A program made the translations under genes and the position numbers. Positions 1 to 8,445 of a DNA stretch of 64,000 bases are shown one piece after another; position 1 is the stretch's first letter; every line of letters begins with the position of its first letter. The stretch is from Phycisphaerales bacterium. Lineage in GTDB: Bacteria > Planctomycetota > Phycisphaerae > Phycisphaerales > UBA1924. The stretch covers positions 345,317-409,316 of the forward strand of contig JAJDDD010000020.1 in NCBI GenBank assembly GCA_029260495.1, given 5' to 3'. The notes beneath the pieces were generated by a model. It was not told the origin of the DNA, did not search any database, and saw nothing but the letters and a program-made list of their open reading frames with translations.

Positions 1-603
1 TATCGGATGGGCGGCGACGCCCTCGGCGCCGGGCGCGGTCTCGAGAACCTTGATGAGCTTGTGCGTGTTGATGTCAATAATGGACACACTGCCGGAGCCG
101 ATGTTGGCGACGAAGGCGAAGTGAGCATCGGGGGTGAGCGCGACCATGTGGGAGATATCCTGATCGGTGTCGATTGCAGCTTCGACGGCGCCTTCTTTGA
201 TGTTGACGATGAGGAGTTTGCGCTCCTGCTCTACGGTGACGATGAGGCGGTCGCCGGCGGGGAGGAACTGAATGCCGTGCGGGCGGTGGTATTTTTTGAG
301 ATCGATTTCACGGACAACTTTATTTGTGGCAACGTCGATGATGGAGAGTGTTGAGCCGAGGGTGGCGCGGTCGCCGTAGTTGCAAACGACGACGATGCTT
401 CCATCGGGGCTGGTCGCAGCTTCGTGGGGGCCGACATTAACGGGGATGGTGGCGGAGGACTTGCCGGTGTTGGGATCGATGACGGAGACGGTGGCGTCGG
501 ATTTATTGAGAACGAAGAGCGCGCCCTCGGAAGCGGCGCAGAGTGCGGCGACGAACGAGAACGCGAAGACGGCGGCGAGGAAGAGTAGATGAGGATGGGG
601 CAT
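1..603 (-). CDS. YVTN-type beta-propeller protein, secreted (3' part missing)
   Basis: The gene starts at 603 and runs off the left edge of the window, so only the first 201 residues are visible. The start is supported by an AGGAG about 6 bases upstream. The N-terminus is a signal peptide ending near CAAS at residues 22-25. After it come repeated blades with the pattern 'LSIIDVATNKV', 'VSIIDINTHKLI' and 'TVSVIDPNTGK', each followed by a 'xSPDG' or 'LTPDA' turn. This is the YVTN/lactonase-like seven-bladed propeller family, usually exported and often of unknown ligand. It lies about 100 bases downstream of mqnE on the same strand and could be read through from it. The family call is firm; the function is not known. 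Confidence 0.85.
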   Translation of the reverse strand, partial: MPHPHLLFLAAVFAFSFVAALCAASEGALFVLNKSDATVSVIDPNTGKSSATIPVNVGPHEAATSPDGSIVVVCNYGDRATLGSTLSIIDVATNKVVREIDLKKYHRPHGIQFLPAGDRLIVTVEQERKLLIVNIKEGAVEAAIDTDQDISHMVALTPDAHFAFVANIGSGSVSIIDINTHKLIKVLETAPGAEGVAAHPI

Positions 604-700
604 GGCGAGCTCCTTTTGGGGGAGATCATATGTGCTGTGGCTGGGGAGTTTTTGTGTCACAAATAAATTGCACGTGGGGCGCAGGAAAACGGCAAGACGA

Positions 701-2029
701 CTACGCCAGCTGCCAGTTTTTGCCTTCGCGTGTGATTGGGCGGTAGAGGGTGTCGCGTTCGATGGGGGTGAAGCCGGCCTGGCGGGCGGCGTTGCAAAGG
801 TCTTGTGCGGTTGTTTCCTGATGCGTTGTCGCGCCGGCGACTTTGGTGATGTCGTACCAGACGACGGTGCCGTCGATGTCGTCGGCGCCGGCGAGGAGTT
901 GGAGCTGGGCCATCGCGAGGGTTTGCATGATCCAGAATGCTTTGACATGGGGGAAGTTGTCGAGCATCAGGCGGGCGACGGCGAGTGTGCGCAAGTTCTC
1001 GACGCCGCCGGGCCCGGGGAGGTGTTCGAGCTCGGAGCCGTCGGGGAGGAAGGGGAGGGGGATAATGGTTTGGAAGTAGCCGCCGGCGGGGGATGAAGAA
1101 TCTGCTTGATTCAAAGTTGGTGTTGGGAGCGCAGCATTTTCAGCGGAGAGCGTGATGGCGCCTTCATTGTCCGCGGCGTATCCGAGGCGGGCGAGGGCCT
1201 CGTCCTGTGCTGTACGCAGCATGTCCATGTGAATGAGCCGATCGTCGCGGGATTCGATGTGGCCGTAGAGCATGGTTGCGTTGGTGTTCAGGCCGAGCTC
1301 GTGGGCGACGCGGTGAACATCGAGCCAGACATCGGAGCGGATCTTTCCTTTGAATGCTTCGTCGTGTACGCGATCGTCGAAGACTTCGGCGCCGCCGCCG
1401 GGGAGAGAGCCGAGTCCGGCCTCTTTCAACTGTTGCAACACCCAGCGGATGCCGGCGGTTCGATCTGTCGCTTTGTATACCTTGGCGATGCGGGCGAAGT
1501 GGACAATCTCGACAGCGGTGAAGGCTTTGATGTGGAGCTCGGGGGCAGACTCACAAATCGCGCGGAGCATGTCGGTGTAATACTCGAAGGGGAGATAGGG
1601 GTGGAGGCCGCCGACGATGTGCATTTCTGTGGCGCCGGCGTCGCGGGCGCTGATCGCTTCGGCGCGGATGTCATCAAGCGAATGCTCATACGCGCCCTCG
1701 TCGCCGCGTTTGCGGTAGAACTCGCAGAACTTGCATGAGAGGGCGCAAACGTTTGAGTAGTTCAGGTGCCTGTTGATGTTGTAGTAGCACACGTCGCCGT
1801 GCATACGCCGACGGACGAAGTCGGCAAGCTGACAGACGAACCAGATGTCGGGTGTACTAAAGAGCGCCCGACCGTGCGTGAGGGAGAGACGTTTGCCAGC
1901 GAGGACGCGATCGCGAATTGCCTGGAGTTGTTCGTCTGCTGATCGTGGCGCCACGCGGGCCTGCTCGGTTTCGCGCGGTTCCTCGCCGGGCGGCGCGAGC
2001 GTTTGAGTTGATAGAGCGGCGGTTGTCAC
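701..2029 (-). CDS. mqnE: Aminofutalosine synthase, radical SAM
   Basis: This radical SAM enzyme of the futalosine menaquinone pathway joins the chorismate-derived enolpyruvyl benzoate (product of MqnA) to SAM, giving 6-amino-6-deoxyfutalosine. The 4Fe-4S motif CALSCKFC (CxxxCxxC) sits near residue 95 and is followed by 'GGLHPYLPFEYY', typical of MqnE rather than MqnC. The C-terminal half carries 'QTIIPLPF' and 'KAFWIMQTL', also typical of the family. At 442 residues it is longer than usual. The extra length comes from a 34-residue N-terminal tail and a low-complexity insert of about 30 residues (roughly 285-315) before 'GGYFQTIIP'. No other menaquinone gene is in the window, so the pathway is split over the chromosome. 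Confidence 0.92.
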   Translation of the reverse strand: MTTAALSTQTLAPPGEEPRETEQARVAPRSADEQLQAIRDRVLAGKRLSLTHGRALFSTPDIWFVCQLADFVRRRMHGDVCYYNINRHLNYSNVCALSCKFCEFYRKRGDEGAYEHSLDDIRAEAISARDAGATEMHIVGGLHPYLPFEYYTDMLRAICESAPELHIKAFTAVEIVHFARIAKVYKATDRTAGIRWVLQQLKEAGLGSLPGGGAEVFDDRVHDEAFKGKIRSDVWLDVHRVAHELGLNTNATMLYGHIESRDDRLIHMDMLRTAQDEALARLGYAADNEGAITLSAENAALPTPTLNQADSSSPAGGYFQTIIPLPFLPDGSELEHLPGPGGVENLRTLAVARLMLDNFPHVKAFWIMQTLAMAQLQLLAGADDIDGTVVWYDITKVAGATTHQETTAQDLCNAARQAGFTPIERDTLYRPITREGKNWQLA

Positions 2030-2412
2030 GAGTGGTCCAAATGTGGGTGTGCGCGAGGTGTAGAGTGAACAAATGGGCGAAACCGGGTCGATTCGGCTCG
2101 ATTTTCAGAAGTATCTGAAAGTATTGTAGGCTATTTGCAGCCTCCCGGTGATGCCTGACGATGCGGGTGTTCTGATGGGTCACAACGCCCGGCCGGCCCG
2201 ATATCCATCGCCCGATTTCTGAAAATCTCCAGCGGCGCCGTCCATGTCGATTATGCAGCAGGTGTTCGGCCCTGTTTCCTGTGGGGTGGGGCCCGGGCAT
2301 TCAGGGCGCGCCCGTCGAGGCCGATAGTGAGCAGGCTGAGGCCCGATGCGCTGATGCGCGCGGTGTGTGCGCGGGTGATCGGAGCTTTGGTTGAGTAGGG
2401 CGCGCAATCCAT
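2030..2412. other. Divergent intergenic region, mqnE / coiled-coil gene
   Basis: This 383-base stretch separates two divergent genes and should hold both promoters. I see no convincing reading frame. It contains the inverted sequence pair described separately (2100-2227). No clear sigma70 -35/-10 pair or riboswitch could be picked out. Confidence 0.5.
2100..2227. promoter_or_regulatory. Inverted pair of GATTTTCAGAA sites, possible operators
   Basis: GATTTTCAGAA occurs on the plus strand at 2100-2110 and exactly again on the minus strand at 2217-2227. The left copy is also part of a perfect hairpin-like palindrome, TTTCAGA-agta-TCTGAAA (2103-2120). The right copy overlaps GATTT-ctga-AAATC (2214-2227). 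Their placement between divergent genes suggests binding sites for one regulator. No known operator was matched. Confidence 0.4.
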
Positions 2413-4728
2413 ATGGCTCACGAACCCAAAAACCGTCCGACAGATGGACAGGCGTCAGATGGTCGTTACAAAGACCAATCACCGCCTCCCGCCGAGCCCA
2501 CGCCCGGCGGCGAAGCTATGGATCTGATCTCCTCGATGGAGGCCCAGCTTGAAACCGTCAAGCGGGCCCGCGCCAAGCAGGAAGAAGTTGAACAGCGCTT
2601 CGCGCAGCAACAGCAGGAGCTTGCTCAGCGTGAGCAGCAACTCCAGCAAGCGAGCGCCGAGCTTGACGAAGCGCGCAGCGCTCTTTCTGAACATTCCGCA
2701 GAGCTTGATGAGAGCAAGCGCTCGCTGCAGAAGCAGCGCGATGAGCTGGCCAGGGCTCGCGAGGAGCTCTCAAAGGAACGAGAGCAGAACGAGCACATCG
2801 CCAAGCAACTCCATGCCGCAAACGATCAGCTCTCTTCTGAGCGACGAGAGCTCGAAACCCAGCGGGCCGCGACAGGCAAGCTTCGGGCGGAGGTTGAAGA
2901 GCATCAGCTTGAACTCAAGGAGAAGAGCGACCAACTCCAGCAGCGCATTGAACAGATTGAGCGCGAGCGCATCGAACATCAGAGTGAACTTGAAGCCAAG
3001 GAAGCGGAGCTTCAGGAAGCGACGAATACGCTCGAATCCGCGATCGCCCATGCTTCCGAGCGGGCTGGAGTTCTTTCGCGCGAGCGCGACAAGCTGGAGC
3101 AGGAGCGCCGCCAGCTCTCTGCGCAAACTGGAGATCAGAGCGATCGCATCGCTGCGCTGGAAGAGCAACTCGCGGAGGCGCAATCCCAGCTTGATCGCAC
3201 CAACAGCTCATCGAGTGAAGCTGTCGAGCAGATTCGCGAGCTCACGGATCGGTGTGTCGAGCTTGAAGGCAAGCGGGCGGACCTTGAAAAAGCGCACGGC
3301 GACCTTGAAGAGCTGCGCCAGGTTCATCAACAATCGCAGGCAAAGACCGCTGAGGATGAACAACAGCTGGCAGCGCTGCAGGCCGAACTGGTTGCACGGT
3401 CAGAGGTCAATAACAAACTGACCGCTGAGCTTGACGACGTGCAAAGCGCCGCCGAAGCTGTACGCGCGCAGATTCAGGCGAAGAACGATGAGGTGGATCG
3501 CCTGAACAAGGCTTTCAACGATTCGGCCTCCGGGTCAAACGAACAAATCGAAGCGCTCACCCAGCAGATCAGCGCCCAGCTTGAAGGAATCAAAACGCTC
3601 GAAGGGGAGAAGGAGCAGGCACAAAAAGAGCTTCGCGCCACGCGCAAGCAGCTCTCTGAGCTTGAAGAGCAAATCAGTGTGGGCGGGGCGGAAGTCGCTT
3701 CGGCCCAGCAGTTGGCGAGCCTCAAGGAAGGCGTCGCGAAGCGCGACACCGCGATCGCCCAACTCCAGCAGCAGCTCGACAAGACCAAACGCTGGGCCCA
3801 AAAAATGCAGCAGCGTGTCGAAAGCGCTTCCGCAGATGGCGAGATGGGCCCGGATCATGATGAAGAGTTCATGAACAGGCGCCGGGAGCGACTGCGCCGG
3901 TACAAGAAGATGTTGCGCGATCAATCAGGAAAAATCCTTCAGGCCCGCGAGGTGCTCACCACGCGCAGCGCTGAATATGAACGACTTCTCCAAAAGCGCA
4001 TTGAACTGGCTGAGGTGAAAGCCTGCCTTGAGAAGAAAGCCACGTCGCTGCAGTCACAGTCGTCGCGCAATAAGGTTGCGATCGCGATTATGGCGTTCGT
4101 CTCTACGATTGGAATTCTTGGAGCTCTGAGCTGGAGCGTTGCGCAGCGCGCCATCCCTGCGACGCATATTATGCAGGCGACCATCGCTGTTCAGGAGGAA
4201 GGCGAGGCGATCGCGCCCGAACATCTGGTGTCGTGGACGGCTGCGATCGAGCAGATCGCTGACGACCCGCGTTTGATGGAGATGGCTGCTGAACGCATGA
4301 AACGTCGCGGGATTCTTGATCTCAGCACGCCGGGCGACCTTGGCGCGAGGCTCAACGCTGATCTTGATCTTCTCTCTACTCAGCCGGGGCAGGTGACGCT
4401 TGCGCTCAAGGGTGAGGGTGTCGAACGCACGGCGCGCACACTTGAAACGTACACGGCGGCTCTCATCGCGATCGCGAACGAGGGGAAGAGCCGCCGGAAT
4501 GATCGCGCCATGACCGCGATGACCCAGGGCCCCAATCGAAACGCCGACCCGATTGATCAGCCGCACATTGTTGTCGCGGGCATGATCTGGGCCGGCTCGT
4601 CGCTGGGCGCCTTGCTGATCGGGCTCATCGCGTGGGCCAAGCTCGCTCGGGCGCGACGCAAGTTTGAGGAAGAGAACCCCATTTTGCATTCGCTCGACGA
4701 AAGCCGCTGGCCCCAAATGAGCGCGTAG
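2413..4728 (+). CDS. Giant coiled-coil protein with Wzz-like membrane/periplasmic module
   Basis: The protein has 771 residues in three parts. Residues about 35-540 are an almost unbroken coiled coil rich in Glu, Gln, Arg and Ala, with heptads such as 'LEEQLAEAQSQLDR'. A transmembrane helix follows at about 553-576 ('IAIMAFVSTIGILGALSWSV'). Then comes a segment of about 140 residues, predicted to be outside the cytoplasm, and a second helix at about 717-742 followed by a basic tail. The outer segment contains 'DDPRLMEMAAERMKRRG', which resembles the early part of Wzz/polysaccharide co-polymerase domains, and the two-helix topology fits that family. The Wzz link is inferred from a short resemblance and may be wrong. 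It stands alone, divergent from mqnE. Confidence 0.6.
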   Translation: MAHEPKNRPTDGQASDGRYKDQSPPPAEPTPGGEAMDLISSMEAQLETVKRARAKQEEVEQRFAQQQQELAQREQQLQQASAELDEARSALSEHSAELDESKRSLQKQRDELARAREELSKEREQNEHIAKQLHAANDQLSSERRELETQRAATGKLRAEVEEHQLELKEKSDQLQQRIEQIERERIEHQSELEAKEAELQEATNTLESAIAHASERAGVLSRERDKLEQERRQLSAQTGDQSDRIAALEEQLAEAQSQLDRTNSSSSEAVEQIRELTDRCVELEGKRADLEKAHGDLEELRQVHQQSQAKTAEDEQQLAALQAELVARSEVNNKLTAELDDVQSAAEAVRAQIQAKNDEVDRLNKAFNDSASGSNEQIEALTQQISAQLEGIKTLEGEKEQAQKELRATRKQLSELEEQISVGGAEVASAQQLASLKEGVAKRDTAIAQLQQQLDKTKRWAQKMQQRVESASADGEMGPDHDEEFMNRRRERLRRYKKMLRDQSGKILQAREVLTTRSAEYERLLQKRIELAEVKACLEKKATSLQSQSSRNKVAIAIMAFVSTIGILGALSWSVAQRAIPATHIMQATIAVQEEGEAIAPEHLVSWTAAIEQIADDPRLMEMAAERMKRRGILDLSTPGDLGARLNADLDLLSTQPGQVTLALKGEGVERTARTLETYTAALIAIANEGKSRRNDRAMTAMTQGPNRNADPIDQPHIVVAGMIWAGSSLGALLIGLIAWAKLARARRKFEEENPILHSLDESRWPQMSA

Positions 4729-4752
4729 GCGAGTTGCAATCTTGCAGTCGCG

Positions 4753-5439
4753 CTACTGATGGCGCGAGGCCCGGTGCATCCGGTGAAGTTGATCGCGCAT
4801 TGTGGAAATTTCGCGCCGAAGGCGCTCCAGGGCGGCGTCGGGACCATCTTTGAGAAGTTCATCATGGGCGATGGGCTCTCCGACCATGATTGAGATGCGC
4901 TGGCGCCAGAAACGCGGCCTCTTTCGGGAGCGTGGCCAGGCGTCGTAGGGGCCTTCGATAGCGATTGGCAGGACGGGGCATGATGAGCGTTTGACGAGAA
5001 GCGCCGCGCCCCGTTGAAAGGGGGAGACGGCGCCATCAAAGGTGCGCGAGCCTTCGGGAAAGATGACGACAGCGGCGCCATTTTTGAGTCGCATCAGCGC
5101 TTCTTTCATGGCGGCGACATCGCCGGCGCCCTCGCGGATGGGGATGGCGTTGAGCGCGCGAATGAGCCAGGCGAGCGGACGGATGTTGAAAAGGCCAACC
5201 CGGGCGACCGGGTGTATTTCGCGGTGAGAAAGACAGACGCCGATCAGGGGTGGATCAAGATACGACTGGTGGTTGGCGACGATGAGCACAGGACCTGTTC
5301 GCGGCACGCGGTCGATATGCAAACGACGCAGACGGTAGGCCAGTGTGAAGACTGCGAGGCTGAAAGAGCGGCAGAAGCTGAAGAAGGCGCGATGCGCCAA
5401 GGAGGATTTTGCTGCTTTGACGGCTGCTCGCTCGCTCAT
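4753..5439 (-). CDS. plsC: 1-acyl-glycerol-3-phosphate acyltransferase family protein
   Basis: PlsC-type acyltransferases add the second acyl chain to lysophosphatidic acid at the inner membrane face. The catalytic HX4D motif is in 'NHQSYLDPPLIG' (near residue 57) and the substrate-binding block is 'FPEGSRTFDG' (near residue 125). A third block, 'PVLPIAIEG', follows. At 228 residues the length is normal. Its start codon overlaps the end of cmk by 4 bases, so the two are translationally coupled, an arrangement also seen in other bacteria with cmk. Related acyltransferases can use other lysolipids, so the substrate is inferred. Confidence 0.88.
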   Translation of the reverse strand: MSERAAVKAAKSSLAHRAFFSFCRSFSLAVFTLAYRLRRLHIDRVPRTGPVLIVANHQSYLDPPLIGVCLSHREIHPVARVGLFNIRPLAWLIRALNAIPIREGAGDVAAMKEALMRLKNGAAVVIFPEGSRTFDGAVSPFQRGAALLVKRSSCPVLPIAIEGPYDAWPRSRKRPRFWRQRISIMVGEPIAHDELLKDGPDAALERLRREISTMRDQLHRMHRASRHQ

Positions 5440-6173
5440 GTTCCCCGGTTGACCCTGGCGGCGAGCTGGGTGCGAACGACGCGCTCAAGCTCGTCGACCA
5501 CATCATCGAACTCAATGCGCGAGGTATCGACGCGGACGGCGTCGGCTGGACAGACGAGCGGCCCAACGGGGCGGTTGGCGTCTGCATCATCGCGGGCGAT
5601 TTGCTCGCGTTCGATGTCATCAAGATTGACCTGAACACCCATTTCAGCAAGTTGGGCGACGCGGCGGGCGGCGCGCACACGGGCGGAGGCGTCAAGATAG
5701 ATTTTGACATCAGCGTCGGGAAAAACGACGGAGCCCTGATCGCGCCCTTCCGAAACGAGGCGGGGATGCTGTCTGCCGATGAGCATCTGCTTGCGGGCGA
5801 GGACATCGCGAACTTCGCGAAGGGAAGCGACGGCGGAGACAGCGGATGTGACGTCCGAATCACGAAGGCGCGTGACGTATGGTTTTTGATGGGCGAGAAG
5901 AGTTGGGGGGTCGGCGGCCCACACGAAGTGAAGGTCGGCGTCGGCGGCGAGGCGCGCGACGGCGGGGCCGTCGGTGATGTCAACACCTTGATCGAGGGCC
6001 AAGGCGGTGGCGGCGCGATACATGGCGCCGGTGTCGAGGAACTCGAGGCCGATGCGATTCGCGAGAGCGCGTCCGACGGAGGATTTTCCGGTCCCGGCGG
6101 GGCCGTCGATCGTGATAATCAGGTTGGGGAAGGAGTCGCCATCGAAGGTTGAATCGTCACACGTCAACGCCAC
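5436..6173 (-). CDS. cmk: Cytidylate kinase
   Basis: Cytidylate kinase phosphorylates CMP and dCMP with ATP and feeds pyrimidine nucleotide pools. The P-loop is 'IDGPAGTGKSSVGRALA' (residues about 20-37), followed by 'FLDTGAMYRA', the CMP-binding signature. Further on are 'SEGRDQGSVVFPDADVKIYL' and the lid-like 'ASARVRAARR'. The visible ATG gives about 15 residues before the first beta strand; a slightly later start cannot be excluded. The downstream plsC overlaps it by 4 bases. Confidence 0.93.
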   Translation of the reverse strand: MALTCDDSTFDGDSFPNLIITIDGPAGTGKSSVGRALANRIGLEFLDTGAMYRAATALALDQGVDITDGPAVARLAADADLHFVWAADPPTLLAHQKPYVTRLRDSDVTSAVSAVASLREVRDVLARKQMLIGRQHPRLVSEGRDQGSVVFPDADVKIYLDASARVRAARRVAQLAEMGVQVNLDDIEREQIARDDADANRPVGPLVCPADAVRVDTSRIEFDDVVDELERVVRTQLAARVNRGT

Positions 6174-6229
6174 GCGAGGGGCTCCGCAACTTGGAGAGAG
6201 TGTTGTTTCCTGAATATCTCGGTCTGAAT

Positions 6230-7024
6230 TTATGACTCAGCTCCCATCAGGAGTCGCTCGAACAGTTCCTTTGACCGCGCCAGCCCCTTGGTGACGTCGC
6301 CGGAGCCTCGATAATCGAGAGCGACGGCGCCATCGTATCCGACGCTGCGAAGACCTTCGGCGCAGACCTCAAGATCGTAGGCATCGTGAACGCCGGCTTT
6401 GTTGAACTTCACGGTGGAGGCGGAGACAACGGGCGCGTAGGGGGACAGGCGCCGGAGGTAGGCGACCGGGTCTTCTGAGGCGGCGGCGGCCTGGAAATCA
6501 GGCATTGACCCGATGCGGAATCCCCCCACTTTCTTGATGAGGTCGGTGGCGCGCTCGGGAGTTTCGGTGAGGCCTTTCATCGGGGCGATCAGAAGACTGA
6601 GATCAAGGCGTTCGGCGCGAGTGGCGAGGGGGCGCATTCGCTTGGCGGCGAGCTCCATGGCGACATCCGTCGCGGGGCCGGCGATGGACATCGCGGCGGA
6701 GCTGCACCCGAGCCGATGGGCGGCTGTCAGAACGCGGTCGAGCCTGTCGATGGAGGTCATGGCCTGTTCAACGCCCTCAATGCCGAGGGGATGGGCCTCG
6801 GACTCGATGAGCGTGAGGACGGGGCAGGACGCTTTGTCAGAGGCGTCGCGGAAGGCGTCGAGATCGCGGAGATCGGCTCCTCTGAGGAAATCTGTGGGGG
6901 CGACGAGTCCGCGCAACCCCAGCTCCTCATGCGCAATGCGCGGGAGATCTGCAAGGGTGACGCCCGCCGAGCCGGAAAGCACATCCTTGCGATACGAACT
7001 CGCTGCGAGAACAAGTAGCATCAA
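6230..7024 (-). CDS. Sugar phosphate isomerase/epimerase-like TIM barrel
   Basis: The 264-residue protein has the layout of the xylose-isomerase-like TIM barrel family (AP-endonuclease 2 superfamily): 'LADLPRIAHEELGLRG' near the start, 'IAPMKGLTETPERATDLIKK' in the middle and 'VGYDGAVALDYRGSGD' near the end. The typical substrates are sugars or inositol derivatives, but nothing here identifies one. Several usual metal ligands are not obvious by eye: the common late Glu/Asp-His pattern is replaced by 'VSASTVKFNKAG'. It may therefore be a diverged member. It sits 56 bases upstream of cmk on the same strand. Confidence 0.65.
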   Translation of the reverse strand: MMLLVLAASSYRKDVLSGSAGVTLADLPRIAHEELGLRGLVAPTDFLRGADLRDLDAFRDASDKASCPVLTLIESEAHPLGIEGVEQAMTSIDRLDRVLTAAHRLGCSSAAMSIAGPATDVAMELAAKRMRPLATRAERLDLSLLIAPMKGLTETPERATDLIKKVGGFRIGSMPDFQAAAASEDPVAYLRRLSPYAPVVSASTVKFNKAGVHDAYDLEVCAEGLRSVGYDGAVALDYRGSGDVTKGLARSKELFERLLMGAES

Positions 7025-7207
7025 ACCCTCGGCGGCACTCTACCCGGATGGGCGTCGATGTGAAACCGGGGGCCGGATGGGCGGCCGAGCGGGTGAGTTT
7101 GCTGTGGTCCACGCCTTGCCACGTCCGGCGCCTCGGCTAGCATGACGCTCGGGCCCGATGGTCGCGGGCCGATTGCAGCACCAACTCGATTCGCATCGGG
7201 AGACGAT

Positions 7208-7585
7208 ATGCCCAGCCCCTCTGATCGCAGGTATACGGATTCGCACGAATGGCACAAGCTCACGGGCGAAACACTGACGCTGGGCCTGACGAAGCACGCG
7301 GTCGAGGAGCTGACGGACATCACCTATGTGGAGATGAAGCCGGCGGGGACTGAAATTGAACCCGGGAGTGAAGTCGGGGAAGTTGAGTCCGTGAAGGCAA
7401 CGAGCGAGGTCTACTGCGCCGTGGGCGGCGAGATCATTGAAATAAACGACAAGCTGATGGATGATCCGTCGCTCCTCAATAACGACCCCTATGAAGAGGG
7501 ATGGCTGGTTCGGCTGCGCGTCACAGATGCGAGCACATTGGACGAGTTGATGTCCGGCGAGGCGTACGACGAGCGGTACGGTTGA
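7208..7585 (+). CDS. gcvH: Glycine cleavage system H protein
   Basis: GcvH carries the lipoyl arm that shuttles the aminomethyl group between the P, T and L proteins. The lipoylated Lys lies in 'EVESVKATSEVYCAVGGEI', with the normal 'YTDSHEW' start and 'LLNNDPYEEGWLVRL' end. I start it at the ATG at 7208, giving 125 residues, the family norm; an in-frame ATG at 7142 would add 22 residues unlike any H protein. No glycine riboswitch was recognised upstream. gcvT lies 15.5 kb away and no gcvP is seen, so the system is not one operon. Confidence 0.93.
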   Translation: MPSPSDRRYTDSHEWHKLTGETLTLGLTKHAVEELTDITYVEMKPAGTEIEPGSEVGEVESVKATSEVYCAVGGEIIEINDKLMDDPSLLNNDPYEEGWLVRLRVTDASTLDELMSGEAYDERYG

Positions 7586-7716
7586 GAGAGCCGGCGGCTC
7601 AGGGTCGGTCTCAAACGAAGGAGAAGTGCGGAGCTGTGCCAGTTGCTGCGCGAAATTCCGGCGCGCGGGCGACGAATGAATCTTCAGGCGGCGAAGCCTC
7701 GCGCGCAGGAGATGCG

Positions 7717-8445
7717 ATGGTTCGATGCGTGGATGTTCATAAGAGCTACCAGCTCGGCCAGCGACGGGTTGAGGCGCTGCGCGGCCTGAGCCTGGAAATT
7801 AATGAGAGCGGGTTCTACGGCGTCATGGGCGCTTCGGGCAGCGGCAAATCGACGCTGCTCCATCTCATCGCGGCGCTGGACACACCAGATCAGGGCGAGG
7901 TCTCTATCTCGGGCCGACGGATCAATGATCTTTCAGAGCGCGAGCTTACCATGTTCCGCAGGCGCGAGATCGGGATTATATTTCAGCAGTTCAATCTGAT
8001 TCCAACGATGACGGCGAAGCAAAATGTGCAGCTGCCCGGCCTTCTGGCAGGTGAGTCACAAAAACAACTTGATGATCGCAGTGATGAGTTGCTTGAGGCG
8101 CTGGGTGTTGGAGATCGGAAAGGGCATCGACCTGATGCGCTTTCAGGTGGCGAACAGCAGCGAGTTGCGATTGCGCGGGCTCTGTTTTTTTCACCGGGAC
8201 TGTTGCTGGCGGACGAGCCAACGGGCAATCTGGATTCGCGATCTAGTGACGAGCTCTGGGCCCTCCTCGCGGAAATCGCACAACAGCACGACCTGACTGT
8301 TGTAATGGTGACGCATGAACCGTCGGCGGCGACACACTGCCGACGGATTTTCGTGTTGAACGACGGCGTCATCACCGGTCACTTTGAAACGGAAGGACTC
8401 GATGTCAGCGGCGTGGCGACTCGCTATCAACAGCTTGTCGGGTAG
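7717..8445 (+). CDS. ABC transporter ATP-binding protein, LolD/MacB type
   Basis: This ATPase powers the FtsX-fold permease encoded directly after it. It shows Walker A 'GASGSGKST', Q-loop 'FQQFNLIPTM', signature 'LSGGEQQRVAIARAL', Walker B 'LLLADEPTGNLD' and the switch His in 'VMVTHE'. I place the start at the ATG at 7717 because AGGAG lies just upstream and the protein then begins at the first strand of the fold (242 residues). Its last 44 bases overlap the permease gene, so translation is coupled. The family moves lipoproteins, lipids or peptides, or drives cell-wall hydrolases; the cargo is unknown. Confidence 0.9.
   Translation: MVRCVDVHKSYQLGQRRVEALRGLSLEINESGFYGVMGASGSGKSTLLHLIAALDTPDQGEVSISGRRINDLSERELTMFRRREIGIIFQQFNLIPTMTAKQNVQLPGLLAGESQKQLDDRSDELLEALGVGDRKGHRPDALSGGEQQRVAIARALFFSPGLLLADEPTGNLDSRSSDELWALLAEIAQQHDLTVVMVTHEPSAATHCRRIFVLNDGVITGHFETEGLDVSGVATRYQQLVG

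Noticed and set aside
1106..1738. Long plus-strand open frame opposite mqnE
   Set aside because: It is an antisense shadow of a GC-rich gene; the minus frame has full radical SAM motifs and this one has none.
7025..7207. Glycine riboswitch upstream of gcvH (and of gcvT at 23 kb)
   Set aside because: Neither leader shows the conserved glycine aptamer core sequences.
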